This document shows positions 35,620 to 44,042 of a DNA stretch of 64,000 bases, one piece after another. The translations under genes and the position numbers were made by a program. The notes below the pieces were generated by a model, which had not been told where the DNA came from, searched no databases, and saw only the letters and a list, made by a program, of their open reading frames with translations. Every line of letters begins with the position of its first letter. The first letter of the stretch is position 1. This DNA is from Vibrio splendidus. Its GTDB lineage: Bacteria; Pseudomonadota; Gammaproteobacteria; Enterobacterales; Vibrionaceae. The DNA lies in NCBI RefSeq assembly GCF_002873455.1, contig NZ_MCUN01000010.1, forward strand, positions 496,001 to 560,000, read 5' to 3'.

Positions 35620-35861
35620 GGAACACCTTAGATCGTAGGAACAGAGTTAAGCATTTATCATATGAGTAAGTGAGATTAAGGAGTGTAATAGCCGATATTA
35701 AGGATGTTAATACTCCTAATATTCATTTCAAGCTATTGTTTTAAATTGGTTTTATTTCGGTTGGTTAGGTGTATCTACGACGTGTGCAGATAGGGTGGCT
35801 GAGGCGCTATTGTTTGATTGATTTTCGGTTGATATGTTGACAAAAAAGTACGGGAATCTAT

Positions 35862-37013
35862 ATGAACACATCACCTCATCCTTTTAGCTTGTTCATTAAA
35901 GCAGAAGGGGCTCAGTGCAATCTGGATTGTAGCTACTGCTATTATCTCAATAGACAAGATGGTGAACAAAGGTCTTCGATGTCTCTGGACATGATGGAGC
36001 GAATTGTCGGTGCTCATATCGACGCGCAGCCAATTAAAGCTCAGCAAGTGGACTTTATCTGGCATGGTGGCGAGCCTATGTTAAGAGGGCTCGATTTCTA
36101 TGAAACTGCTATAAAAGTACAGACAAGCAAAGCCACAAAAAAGCGTGTCGTGAATACTATGCAGACCAATGGCACTATGATTAACGATCGCTGGGCCAGC
36201 TTCTTTGCTAAACACAATTTCATGATGGGCATCAGTATCGATGGACCCAACATTCTGAATGACATCGCTCGGATTGATAAAAATGGTCAGTCGTCTTTTG
36301 AGCGCACAATGCGTGGAATGTCTTATCTGAAAAAGCATGATGTTGAGTTTAATACGTTAACGGTCGTGAATAATAAAACCTACAAACACGGTAAAACGAT
36401 TTATCAGTTTTTGGTTGAAAATGGCAGTGGTTATATGCAGTTTCAGCCTTGTATCGATCATGAATTAGATAGGCGAACAGGGCATGACTGGTCGTTAACG
36501 GGTGAGCAATGGGGGCAATTTCTTTGTGACTTGTTTGATGCATGGAGTGCCAAAGATGTCGGTAAAATCTATATCCAGTTCTTTGAGAACTGTTTAATGG
36601 TATTGATGGGCTACCCAAGCCAAATGTGCCACCACAGCGCGACTTGTGGGCAGCAACTAATGGTTGAGCATGACGGCAATGTTTACAGTTGTGACCATTA
36701 TGGGTATCAAGATCATCAACTGGGTACTGTGAATAGTGATAAGCTTGCAACCATGGCGAGTTCACCTGAACAAATAGCGTTTGGCACCAACAAATATCAT
36801 GAACTGAACAGCACTTGTCGAGGTTGTGATTTTGTTGAGCTTTGCCAAGGTGGCTGCCCTAAGAATAGAATAGCAACAACCGAAGATGGCAGCGCGATGA
36901 ATCATTTATGCCAAGGGTACGAGATGTTTTTTCGTCACGCATTACCCAAATTATTACCAATGGTAGAAGCGATGAAAAAAGGGTATTCGCCAGCGTACTT
37001 TCCACTTTTCTAA
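35862..37013 (+). CDS. Anaerobic-type sulfatase-maturating enzyme (radical SAM, SPASM)
   Basis: The 383 residues begin PFSLFIKAEGAQCNLDCSYC. Cys19, Cys23 and Cys26 form the CX3CX2C site for the radical-SAM iron-sulfur cluster. DFIWHGGEPML follows as the SAM-binding GGE motif. The C-terminal third carries the SPASM cysteines in CGQQLMVEHDGNVYSCDHY, CRGCDFVELCQGGCP and LCQGYEMFF, which bind two more clusters. The enzyme converts the active-site Cys or Ser of sulfatases to formylglycine in the cytoplasm before export. Its substrate is almost certainly the Ser-type sulfatase encoded at 38114. The LysR gene follows by 17 bp, so the two may be cotranscribed. Confidence 0.92.
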   Translation: MNTSPHPFSLFIKAEGAQCNLDCSYCYYLNRQDGEQRSSMSLDMMERIVGAHIDAQPIKAQQVDFIWHGGEPMLRGLDFYETAIKVQTSKATKKRVVNTMQTNGTMINDRWASFFAKHNFMMGISIDGPNILNDIARIDKNGQSSFERTMRGMSYLKKHDVEFNTLTVVNNKTYKHGKTIYQFLVENGSGYMQFQPCIDHELDRRTGHDWSLTGEQWGQFLCDLFDAWSAKDVGKIYIQFFENCLMVLMGYPSQMCHHSATCGQQLMVEHDGNVYSCDHYGYQDHQLGTVNSDKLATMASSPEQIAFGTNKYHELNSTCRGCDFVELCQGGCPKNRIATTEDGSAMNHLCQGYEMFFRHALPKLLPMVEAMKKGYSPAYFPLF

Positions 37014-37030
37014 ATCACTTGGAGTCGGGC

Positions 37031-37927
37031 ATGACCAAAGACCTAAACTTACTGCGGCTTATTTTGGTGCTCAATGAAACTCGCCAAACGGTCACTGCTG
37101 CAAAAGCCTTGAACGTGAGTCAGCCGACGATCAGTGTCATGCTTCGTAAACTAAGAGAGCAATTTGATGATGAATTGTTTGTTAGAGATAAAGCAAAGCT
37201 TGAACCAACTCCAAAATGTTTAGAACTCATCGAAACCTTACCTCTGTTATTAGAGCAACTCGACAATCTTTATATACCTAGTGAAGAGTGGGGATTGGAA
37301 GATCTAAGAGGAGAGGTTCAAATCATGCTGCCTTCTCCTTTGTTGGTTCCAGTGGGTGTGCCATTAATTAAAAAACTGACCAAAGAAGCGCCGCAAGTTA
37401 CGTTTCAATGTTCGCCTTGGTTAGACAATGGTGTGCAGTCTCTAGAGACCAATCGAACGTGTTGGGGGGTGAGCTATCTTCCTATGGATGTGAATAAAAC
37501 GCTGACTGAGCGCCCGGTTGGCTTTGATAAGTTTATGTTGGTGCTAAGAGCTGATCACCCTGTTCAAGGTAATGCCCTTGAGGACGTGCTGAAGTACCCA
37601 CTCTGTATCAACATGATCCCTGGTTACATTCAGCCATCTAAGACAGAAATGTTGATCAAAAAGTACGATTTAGATAAGCATATTGCCCTTCGAAGCAACA
37701 ACATGAACTTGATGTTGGAGATCGTTAAGGACAGTGACTTTATCTATATTACATCGACGAAATGTCGTTATTTGCTTGATCAATCCTATCGCAGTATTGA
37801 GTTACCGCCTGAACTGTTAAAAGACACCTATCGTCGAGAGTTGGCTCTATTTACTCACCAAGCAAACCGGAATAACCCGTTCACCGATTGGCTTCAAAAA
37901 GAAATTACGTCGATCATTCACTCCTAG
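37031..37927 (+). CDS. LysR-family transcriptional regulator of the sulfatase locus
   Basis: The ATG at 37031 follows GGAG. It gives MTKDLNLLRLILVLNETRQTVTAAKALNVSQPTISVMLRKLREQFDDELFVRDKAKL, a LysR helix-turn-helix of the LeuO/NodD-like group. An upstream in-frame start lies inside the maturase gene and is not needed. The 298 residues are of normal length. It sits between the maturase and sulfatase genes on the same strand, so it is the likely activator of the locus; the inducer is unknown. Confidence 0.9.
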   Translation: MTKDLNLLRLILVLNETRQTVTAAKALNVSQPTISVMLRKLREQFDDELFVRDKAKLEPTPKCLELIETLPLLLEQLDNLYIPSEEWGLEDLRGEVQIMLPSPLLVPVGVPLIKKLTKEAPQVTFQCSPWLDNGVQSLETNRTCWGVSYLPMDVNKTLTERPVGFDKFMLVLRADHPVQGNALEDVLKYPLCINMIPGYIQPSKTEMLIKKYDLDKHIALRSNNMNLMLEIVKDSDFIYITSTKCRYLLDQSYRSIELPPELLKDTYRRELALFTHQANRNNPFTDWLQKEITSIIHS

Positions 37928-37970
37928 CTTCACGAAACTCTTTCCTCTAAACAACGCTCCCTTCTAGCAG

Positions 37971-37995
37971 CCACTATTAAAAATCGTAATAGTGG
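37971..37995 (+). terminator. Stem-loop after the LysR gene (possible terminator)
   Basis: CCACTATTA-aaaatcg-TAATAGTGG is a 9-bp perfect stem 43 bp after the LysR stop codon. The following TTATC is a poor T-run, so it may only slow or partly end transcription before the sulfatase promoter. Confidence 0.5.
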
Positions 37996-38113
37996 TTATC
38001 AAGCCATTTTTGGCGTCTTTCTTATACCATTTACCTCAATAACGGTTCGCTTGAGACATACATAAATTTCAGTGTGACTTCAGCGATTTACCCATAGTGA
38101 ATGAGGGTTATAA

Positions 38114-39652
38114 ATGTATAAGTCTTTTGTTAAATCCGCTTTGGCGCTCTCGGTGCTGGCGAGCGTCAATTTACATGCCGCGAGCCAACCCAATGTGGTT
38201 GCCATTATGCTTGATGATGTTAGCCCCACTGATCTGTCAGCCTACCATCGAGGCTTAGGTGCGGTGGACACACCGAATATTGACCGAATTGCAGATCGCG
38301 GCATGATGGTCAGTGATTACTACGCACAAGGCAGCTCTACAGCAGGTCGCTCTGCTTTTATCACTGGTCAGTATCCATTTCGCACGGGCTTAACGTCTGT
38401 TGGTCAGCCGGGCTCTTCACTTGGCCTTCAAAAAGAAGATCCAACCTTAGCCGAAATGCTAAAAGACAAAGGCTATGCGACCGTGCATGTCGGTAAAAGT
38501 CACTTAGGAGATAATAATAGCCACCTACCAACGGTACACGGCTTTGATGAATTCTTCGGTTTCCTATACCACCTCAATGTCATGGAGATGCCTGAACAGC
38601 CGGAATTCCCAACAGACCCTAACTTCAGAGGTCGTCCTCGCAATGTCATTCATACCGTGGCTACCGAGAGTGCGGACATGCAAGAAGACCCAAGGTTTGG
38701 CGTGGTTGGTAAACAAACCATTGAAGATAAGGGCACTTTGGGTGCTAAGCGTATGCAAACCATTGATGGCGAGTTTTTGGATTTTGCTACGGACTGGCTT
38801 GATAAGCATGAAGCAGAGAAAGACGAACAACCCTACTTCATGTGGTACAACCCGACTCGTATGCACCAAAAAACACACGTTCGTCCGGAGTATCGAGGCG
38901 CGAGCCAAATCAACACCTACTACGATGGTTTGATCGAACTTGATGATCAGATCGGCGTGTTGCTCGACAAGCTTGAAGATTTAGGCGAAATCGATAACAC
39001 CATCATTCTCTTCACGTCTGACAATGGCGTAAACCTTGATCATTGGCCTGATTCCGGCTCTGCCTCGTTCAGAGGACAAAAAGGTACAACATGGGATGGC
39101 GGTTTCCGTGTACCTATGTTGGTGAGCTGGCCAGATAAAATCCCTCAAGGTGCATATACCGATGGTTTCATGACATCAGAAGACTGGGTGCCAACCATCA
39201 TGGCTGCCGTGGGTGAAAGCGACATTAAGCAAGAATTACTTGAAGGAAAAGAGTTAAACGGCGACCGCTATCAAGTTCATTTGGATGGTTATAACCAACT
39301 GGACATGTTGACCAAAGGTGAACCGAGTCAACGTCATGAGTTCTTCTTCTACAACGAACAAGATTTGAATGCGTTCCGAGTAGATGACTGGAAAGTACAC
39401 CTAAAAACCAAAACGGAGTGGATTGCGCCTCCTGAAGAGTGGCCTCTAGGGATGCTGATTAACATCAAGGCTGATCCTTACGAGCGCAGCCCTGACACGC
39501 GAGGTTGGTTCTTATGGATGAAAGAGAAGTCTTGGGTATTACCAAAATTGCACAAAGCAGCTGCGAAATATCAAAAGTCTCTTGAAGCGTTCCCACCAAG
39601 ACAGAAAGCCGGTGGTATTGGTATGGCAGATAAATCAGTGGTTACTGACTAA
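38114..39652 (+). CDS. Ser-type arylsulfatase
   Basis: The 512-residue protein has a signal peptide cleaved after LHAA (near residue 23). NVVAIMLDDVSP follows, with the first metal-binding Asp pair. The maturation motif reads S75-T-A-G-R79 inside GSSTAGRSAFITGQ, so a Ser rather than Cys should become formylglycine. HVGKSHLGD (Lys and His), MHQKTHV and FTSDNGVNL (metal-binding Asp-Asn) complete the active site. It hydrolyses a sulfate ester in the periplasm. Ser-type sulfatases are matured by radical SAM enzymes, which fits the maturase gene at 35862. The target (aryl sulfate or sulfated polysaccharide) is not decided by sequence. Two genes follow on the same strand, an outer-membrane barrel and a DUF1254 protein. 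Confidence 0.92.
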   Translation: MYKSFVKSALALSVLASVNLHAASQPNVVAIMLDDVSPTDLSAYHRGLGAVDTPNIDRIADRGMMVSDYYAQGSSTAGRSAFITGQYPFRTGLTSVGQPGSSLGLQKEDPTLAEMLKDKGYATVHVGKSHLGDNNSHLPTVHGFDEFFGFLYHLNVMEMPEQPEFPTDPNFRGRPRNVIHTVATESADMQEDPRFGVVGKQTIEDKGTLGAKRMQTIDGEFLDFATDWLDKHEAEKDEQPYFMWYNPTRMHQKTHVRPEYRGASQINTYYDGLIELDDQIGVLLDKLEDLGEIDNTIILFTSDNGVNLDHWPDSGSASFRGQKGTTWDGGFRVPMLVSWPDKIPQGAYTDGFMTSEDWVPTIMAAVGESDIKQELLEGKELNGDRYQVHLDGYNQLDMLTKGEPSQRHEFFFYNEQDLNAFRVDDWKVHLKTKTEWIAPPEEWPLGMLINIKADPYERSPDTRGWFLWMKEKSWVLPKLHKAAAKYQKSLEAFPPRQKAGGIGMADKSVVTD

Positions 39653-39680
39653 CGCCAAATACGACTAATGCAAGGAATAC

Positions 39681-39706
39681 AAGGTGTGCTGTAACCAGTA
39701 CACCTT
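39681..39706 (+). promoter_or_regulatory. Intercistronic stem-loop between sulfatase and barrel genes
   Basis: AAGGTGTGCTG-taac-CAGTACACCTT pairs over 11 bp with one G-T pair and a tetraloop. No T-run follows. It could protect the sulfatase mRNA or reduce expression of the next two genes. Confidence 0.5.
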
Positions 39707-39722
39707 ACTGCCGGACAACAAT

Positions 39723-40400
39723 ATGAAAAAACCATTATGTCTACTCACGGGTACTTTCCCCGCTTTTACACCTTTTCTCTTCGTACTTACCACTTTTTCA
39801 CTTTCTGTTTCCGCACAAGAAGTCCCAGCCAGTGATATGGCTGACCCAATGGCCGTTTATACGGGAGGTGAACTTATTGCGGGCAATAAAGGACTTGGTG
39901 CCACCTTTCAATTTGGCGTGAATCGTGGTGACTGGGGCGTGTTGGGTAAGCTGGAAGGTAAAAATAACTTTGAAAACTATCGAGCACGATTCTTCACACC
40001 CAACAAGAAAACGGGTACCGGCTTATTCATCGATGCTGGACACGACTTTTCCAACGACGACCTAACATCGAACTACGCCTCTTTTGGTGTGATGCAAGCA
40101 TTTAAGTTGAGTAACAAATTTAAACTTTATAGCGCTTTAACATATGGAAGGATGTGGGAAGAGAACAACCAGTTTCAAGATACTCAAATCATCAGCAGTA
40201 TTAACTACCTAAAGTACGACTTTGCTGATCAATTTTATCTCCAGTTCGCCCCTCAATACACTTACGGGTTGGATGGTGAGAACACGCGAGATTTCTCTGC
40301 TGAAATGCAGCTAGGTTACAAGGTTGATAGTGACAATATCATCATCTTTAGCGGTGATACTGACAATAACACCTGGATCACCTACCGGACTCGCTTTTAG
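39723..40400 (+). CDS. Outer-membrane beta-barrel protein of the sulfatase locus
   Basis: The ATG at 39723 starts a signal peptide (MKKPLCLLTGTFPAFTPFLF..., cleavage near residue 32 after VSA). An earlier in-frame start would place the signal inside the hairpin region. The 225 residues alternate polar and aromatic positions in about ten strands (GATFQFGVNRGDWGVLGKLEG, LFIDAGHDFSNDD, KLYSALTYGRMWEE) and end with a strand closing on Phe (TWITYRTRF). This is the outer-membrane sorting signal. I do not recognise a specific porin family. It is 12 bp upstream of the DUF1254 gene and should be cotranscribed with it. A channel for the sulfatase substrate or product is inferred. Confidence 0.72.
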   Translation: MKKPLCLLTGTFPAFTPFLFVLTTFSLSVSAQEVPASDMADPMAVYTGGELIAGNKGLGATFQFGVNRGDWGVLGKLEGKNNFENYRARFFTPNKKTGTGLFIDAGHDFSNDDLTSNYASFGVMQAFKLSNKFKLYSALTYGRMWEENNQFQDTQIISSINYLKYDFADQFYLQFAPQYTYGLDGENTRDFSAEMQLGYKVDSDNIIIFSGDTDNNTWITYRTRF

Positions 40401-40412
40401 TTAGGACATTAA

Positions 40413-41888
40413 ATGATGAAAAAAAATAGACTAGTGACTGCACTGGCTTGTGCTTTTATGGTTGCACTTCCGTCTACGGTATTAGCGAGCCAACCAGTGG
40501 ACGCTACGAGCGTAGCTTTAGTAACAAAAACAGTTATGGCAACAAAAACAACCAACACAGCTATGGCGATAAAAACGGAGACTTTACCCGTTGAAATAGC
40601 GAACTTAGCAGTGCTCGAAAAAGACAATCAGCTATTGGCACAACTGGCCTATGAGTATGCGTACTCGATAGATGAAGCCTACAAATATTTTTACAAAACC
40701 GTTGTTGAGCAAGGTTACCCTTTAAACCAATTTCAAAATATTCGAATACTTGCTGACGACACTTACACTGCGCATCCGACGATTAACAATGACACGCTAC
40801 ACTTGATGGGGTGGATGGACCTAGCAGCAGAGCCGGTCATCATTACGATTCCAGATCATGATGAAGATAGGTATTGGCTGTTCCATACAATGAATATGCA
40901 GCACTTTACTGACTCGGCTTTTGGCTCTCCGCAGCGAGGCACAAAAGGTGGCAGTTTCATGTATGCAGTTGAAGGGTGGGACGGTGAAGTTCCTGCGAGT
41001 GTCGACGAGGTCATCTATGTTGAGCATCCTCTAGTGAAGATGATGGGGCGAATCATGGATCTTGGCGGTGACGATTCTGCAACCGCTCAAAAGCTTATGG
41101 ACCAATGGAACATCAGAACATTATCTGAATACTTGGGCCAGAAAGGTCCAGATTCCGTTGTTCGCGAGTATCCAGATCCAGAAGACTCTAATTGGGTCGA
41201 GCGGACCAATTTCATTTTGTCTGAAGGAACGATGAAGGCGCATGACCAAAAGCTGATTGATCAATTTAATCGACTTGGTTTAGGTGACTCTGATTTAGGC
41301 AAAGCCAATCATCCATTTACGACAAAGCAGCTTCGTATGATCGAGTCTGGCCAAAAAGAGGGGCTAGAACGAATCATTAATGCGGGCTTTGATGATTCAC
41401 GTGACGTATTGGGCACTCGCGATGAAATGACAAAGGTACCAAGCTTTCAACACGCCTACGGCACGCTAATGGGCCAATGGGGGCTACCTGCAAAGCATAC
41501 CATGTATAGCGGTGACTTCTTTGATAATGAAGGGGATGCGTTAGATGGCGGACAGTATGACTATACGGTGACCTTCAACGCGCCACCATTAGAAGAGGGT
41601 GGTTTTTGGTCATACACGGCCTACAGTGGTGAAACCCGACTGATGGAGAAAAACGACTTAAACCGTCATTCTCGTGGAGACAGAACGTTAACCCCCAATG
41701 CTGATGGCAGTTACACCATTTACATGAGCAGTGATGTAAATGGGCATGAAGACGATCCTAACTTCCTACCTATCCCCAATCACCAATGGTATTCAGTGTT
41801 ACGCATGTACACACCTGGTGAAGAGGTCATAACCGATAAATGGAAATCGACACCGTTCACCAAGGTCAAAAAAGCCACACTTAAGTGA
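40413..41888 (+). CDS. Secreted DUF1254/DUF1214 protein of the sulfatase operon
   Basis: The 491 residues have a signal peptide cleaved after VLAS (near residue 26). A low-complexity Thr/Lys/Ala linker built from an imperfect repeat follows (residues 34-56, VTKTVMATKT and TAMAIKTET). DUF1254 then appears as PTINNDTLHLMGWMDL and RYWLFHTMNMQHFTDSA, and DUF1214 as GGFWSYTAYSGETRLMEKND and WYSVLRMYTPGEE. It is the last gene behind the sulfatase and the barrel protein. A strong terminator follows. Function is unknown; the constant association with the sulfatase argues for a shared substrate. Confidence 0.87.
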   Translation: MMKKNRLVTALACAFMVALPSTVLASQPVDATSVALVTKTVMATKTTNTAMAIKTETLPVEIANLAVLEKDNQLLAQLAYEYAYSIDEAYKYFYKTVVEQGYPLNQFQNIRILADDTYTAHPTINNDTLHLMGWMDLAAEPVIITIPDHDEDRYWLFHTMNMQHFTDSAFGSPQRGTKGGSFMYAVEGWDGEVPASVDEVIYVEHPLVKMMGRIMDLGGDDSATAQKLMDQWNIRTLSEYLGQKGPDSVVREYPDPEDSNWVERTNFILSEGTMKAHDQKLIDQFNRLGLGDSDLGKANHPFTTKQLRMIESGQKEGLERIINAGFDDSRDVLGTRDEMTKVPSFQHAYGTLMGQWGLPAKHTMYSGDFFDNEGDALDGGQYDYTVTFNAPPLEEGGFWSYTAYSGETRLMEKNDLNRHSRGDRTLTPNADGSYTIYMSSDVNGHEDDPNFLPIPNHQWYSVLRMYTPGEEVITDKWKSTPFTKVKKATLK

Positions 41889-41930
41889 TCATTTAAATCG
41901 CCTGTTTAAGGTTTTTTATCATCGTTCAAT

Positions 41931-41957
41931 GCCAGCTGTTATGCAGCTGGCTTTTTT
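41931..41957 (+). terminator. Terminator of the sulfatase operon
   Basis: GCCAGCTG-ttatg-CAGCTGGC is a perfect 8-bp GC-rich stem followed by six T, 42 bp after the DUF1254 stop codon and before the convergent TetR gene. Confidence 0.92.
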
Positions 41958-41961
41958 ATAC

Positions 41962-42588
41962 TCAGTGTGTAAGTTCCGTAATTGGATCGGACCTTTGACA
42001 AATATGAGGTATATACAGCTGAAGGTAAGATTCAGTCAGGCGGATAGCTTCATTGGCAAGTTCAGGGGTAATGCTGCCGTGCTGGCGATAAGATAAAGAG
42101 TAAATTTTGTCGGCGACTTGCAATGAAATAGCAAAAACATTAATCGGTATTGTTAATTGAGGAACGTCGAAGAATTTGCGATAAATGGCTTCTACTTCTT
42201 TGCCAAGTACCAAATCATGCTCAGTGTCTGCGTGGCCAAGCTCGGTAAATGTGTGGCGTCCTAAAATTAGCTTTCTAGCTATCGGGTTATTGTTGTAGTA
42301 ATCCACATAGGCCGTTTCGATCATTCGATTGATATCGGTCCAATGCGTGACTTTTTCCACATCAATGCAGTGATACAATAATGCGTCGAAGTCAGTAAAG
42401 ACATCATCTAACAAACTATGGAATAAGTTTTCGATGTTAGGGTAATGGTGATAAACAGTAGAGGTTGCCATACCGCACTCTTTCGCAACATCGTACATTG
42501 ATATATCAGTCGCTTCGCGACGTTCCATTAGTTGAGCTACAGCGTGATGAATCTTATGTAGCTTCTCTTGAGTTTTTACTTTTCGCAT
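41962..42588 (-). CDS. TetR-family regulator, candidate controller of the agmatine genes
   Basis: The 208 residues carry the TetR helix-turn-helix (ISMYDVAKECGMATSTVYHHYPNIENLF, about residues 28-55) and an all-helical ligand domain. There is no clear ribosome site before the ATG, so the start is less certain. It lies downstream of the carbamate kinase gene on the same strand. In Pseudomonas aeruginosa the agmatine deiminase genes are controlled by a TetR-type repressor (AguR), so this protein is a reasonable agmatine-pathway regulator. The sulfatase operon ends on the other side and is less likely to be its target. Confidence 0.85.
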   Translation of the reverse strand: MRKVKTQEKLHKIHHAVAQLMERREATDISMYDVAKECGMATSTVYHHYPNIENLFHSLLDDVFTDFDALLYHCIDVEKVTHWTDINRMIETAYVDYYNNNPIARKLILGRHTFTELGHADTEHDLVLGKEVEAIYRKFFDVPQLTIPINVFAISLQVADKIYSLSYRQHGSITPELANEAIRLTESYLQLYIPHICQRSDPITELTH

Positions 42589-42734
42589 AGAGTTTTGTTC
42601 ACTTCAATCAAAGCGGATGAAAAACATAAAGGGTCGTTAGTCAAAAATCAATTCTATCAATATGAAATCAGACTTTGCCAACCCTTTGCTCTGAACACTT
42701 TTATTGTTCAAATAAAAACCGATCTTGATCAATA

Positions 42735-43643
42735 TTAGGCTTGGATATGTGTGCCTGATGTCCCTTCGATGATCTCCAACGCGCATGATAGATCGCCAAT
42801 GTAACCATGTTTACCTGTGTTCTGTACGAACTTACAACATGCATCGACTTTTGGCCCCATTGAACCTGCAGGGAAGTTGTATCCTTTCATTTCTTTCACA
42901 GATACATTTTCAAGTTTCTCTTCTTGAGGTGTTCCCCAATCTAAGCAAACATGCGTTCCATCTGTAAGGATTAACAGGTGTTCAGCCCCAATTTCTTCGG
43001 CGATAAGAGCCGCTGTCATGTCTTTGTCTATCACGGCTTCAAAACCGACATAAGCTCCAGCCTTTTCTATCACAGGCGCGCCACCCCCACCGCCACAAAT
43101 AATAAGATGCTCTTTTTCTAGAAGATCTTTAATTGCTCTTATCTCTAGCACTTCTTTCGGTAATGGCGAAGGTACGACACGACGCCAGTGAACACCGTCT
43201 GGCTTCACTATCCATTGATTAGCCTCTGCTAGCTGTTTTGCTTGCTCTTCAGTATAGACAGGCCCAATAAACTTGCTTGGGTCAGCGATAGCGGGGTCAT
43301 TCTCATCAATAACGATACGAGTCAGGATAGTGGTTGTGAAGCGATCTTCAATCGCGGCATTTAGCCCTTGTTGAACGAGGTAGCCAATCATGCCCTGTGT
43401 TTCTGCGCCCAACACGTCAAATGGGTACGGAGGGCAATCTTTATAGGCGTCGTTTTGTAGGGAGAGTAAACCAACTTGTGGGCCATTGCCATGTACAACA
43501 ACCAAACGATAATCCTTACTTAAAGCAGCAAGTGAACTGGCTGTTTTATCAATACTTTTCTGTTGATTTTGACAACTCATGACTTCACCGCGTTGCAGTA
43601 ACGCATTGCCACCTACAGCAACAACAATAATAGGTTTCAACAT
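42735..43643 (-). CDS. aguC: Carbamate kinase
   Basis: I chose the ATG at 43643 because GGAGAA lies 8 bp upstream; it gives MLKPIIVVAVGGNALLQRGE, the family opening. The 302 residues show VHGNGPQVGLLSLQ, GMIGYLVQQGL, the ICGGGGGAPV loop, VIDKDMTAALIA and a final LEIIEGTSGTHIQ, all hallmarks of carbamate kinase. It transfers phosphate from carbamoyl phosphate to ADP, yielding ATP, CO2 and ammonia. Divergent from the antiporter, agmatine deiminase and putrescine carbamoyltransferase genes, it completes the energy-yielding agmatine pathway. ArcC of an arginine deiminase pathway is excluded by the absence of arginine deiminase and ornithine carbamoyltransferase here. Confidence 0.92.
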   Translation of the reverse strand: MLKPIIVVAVGGNALLQRGEVMSCQNQQKSIDKTASSLAALSKDYRLVVVHGNGPQVGLLSLQNDAYKDCPPYPFDVLGAETQGMIGYLVQQGLNAAIEDRFTTTILTRIVIDENDPAIADPSKFIGPVYTEEQAKQLAEANQWIVKPDGVHWRRVVPSPLPKEVLEIRAIKDLLEKEHLIICGGGGGAPVIEKAGAYVGFEAVIDKDMTAALIAEEIGAEHLLILTDGTHVCLDWGTPQEEKLENVSVKEMKGYNFPAGSMGPKVDACCKFVQNTGKHGYIGDLSCALEIIEGTSGTHIQA

Positions 43644-44042
43644 ATCTAATTCTCCATAGAAATAACTTGGATATTTTGCCAAGTAAGATAGAGACACTGT
43701 ATTGAAATGTGGGCATTCGATTGGCGATAAAAATCACAATTCGATTTATGTATTAGTCGGTGATTACTTAGTTACCTGATCATCACAGAAAATAGAAATA
43801 ATCGCTCATTCAGTCAGATATGTGATCTTAATTTGATATTAGACATCTAGATATAAAACGAGACATTTATTGATGAAAATCAACAATTCAGTATTTTGAT
43901 TATATTTACCTTTTTTTTGTAGGCCTTATTTTATTTGTTACGTTAATTCGTTTGAACAAAACCGATATTCAATTTTCATCTCAGTTCCTTTAATCACTTT
44001 GCCGTTTAATTAATCCCGAATTAGAGATTAAGGAGTTATGAG
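43644..44042. promoter_or_regulatory. Divergent promoter region of the agmatine genes
   Basis: This 399-bp AT-rich stretch separates aguC from aguD. It contains a CRP-like half-site (TGTGATC at 43821) with a poor second half and a small TTGAT-GAAA-ATCAA-like palindrome near 43870. A strong AAGGAG site at the end belongs to aguD. I see no open frame of note and no RNA gene. Confidence 0.5.

Noticed and set aside
43821..43836. CRP site in the agmatine promoter region
   Set aside because: Only the left half TGTGATC fits; the right half does not resemble TCACA.
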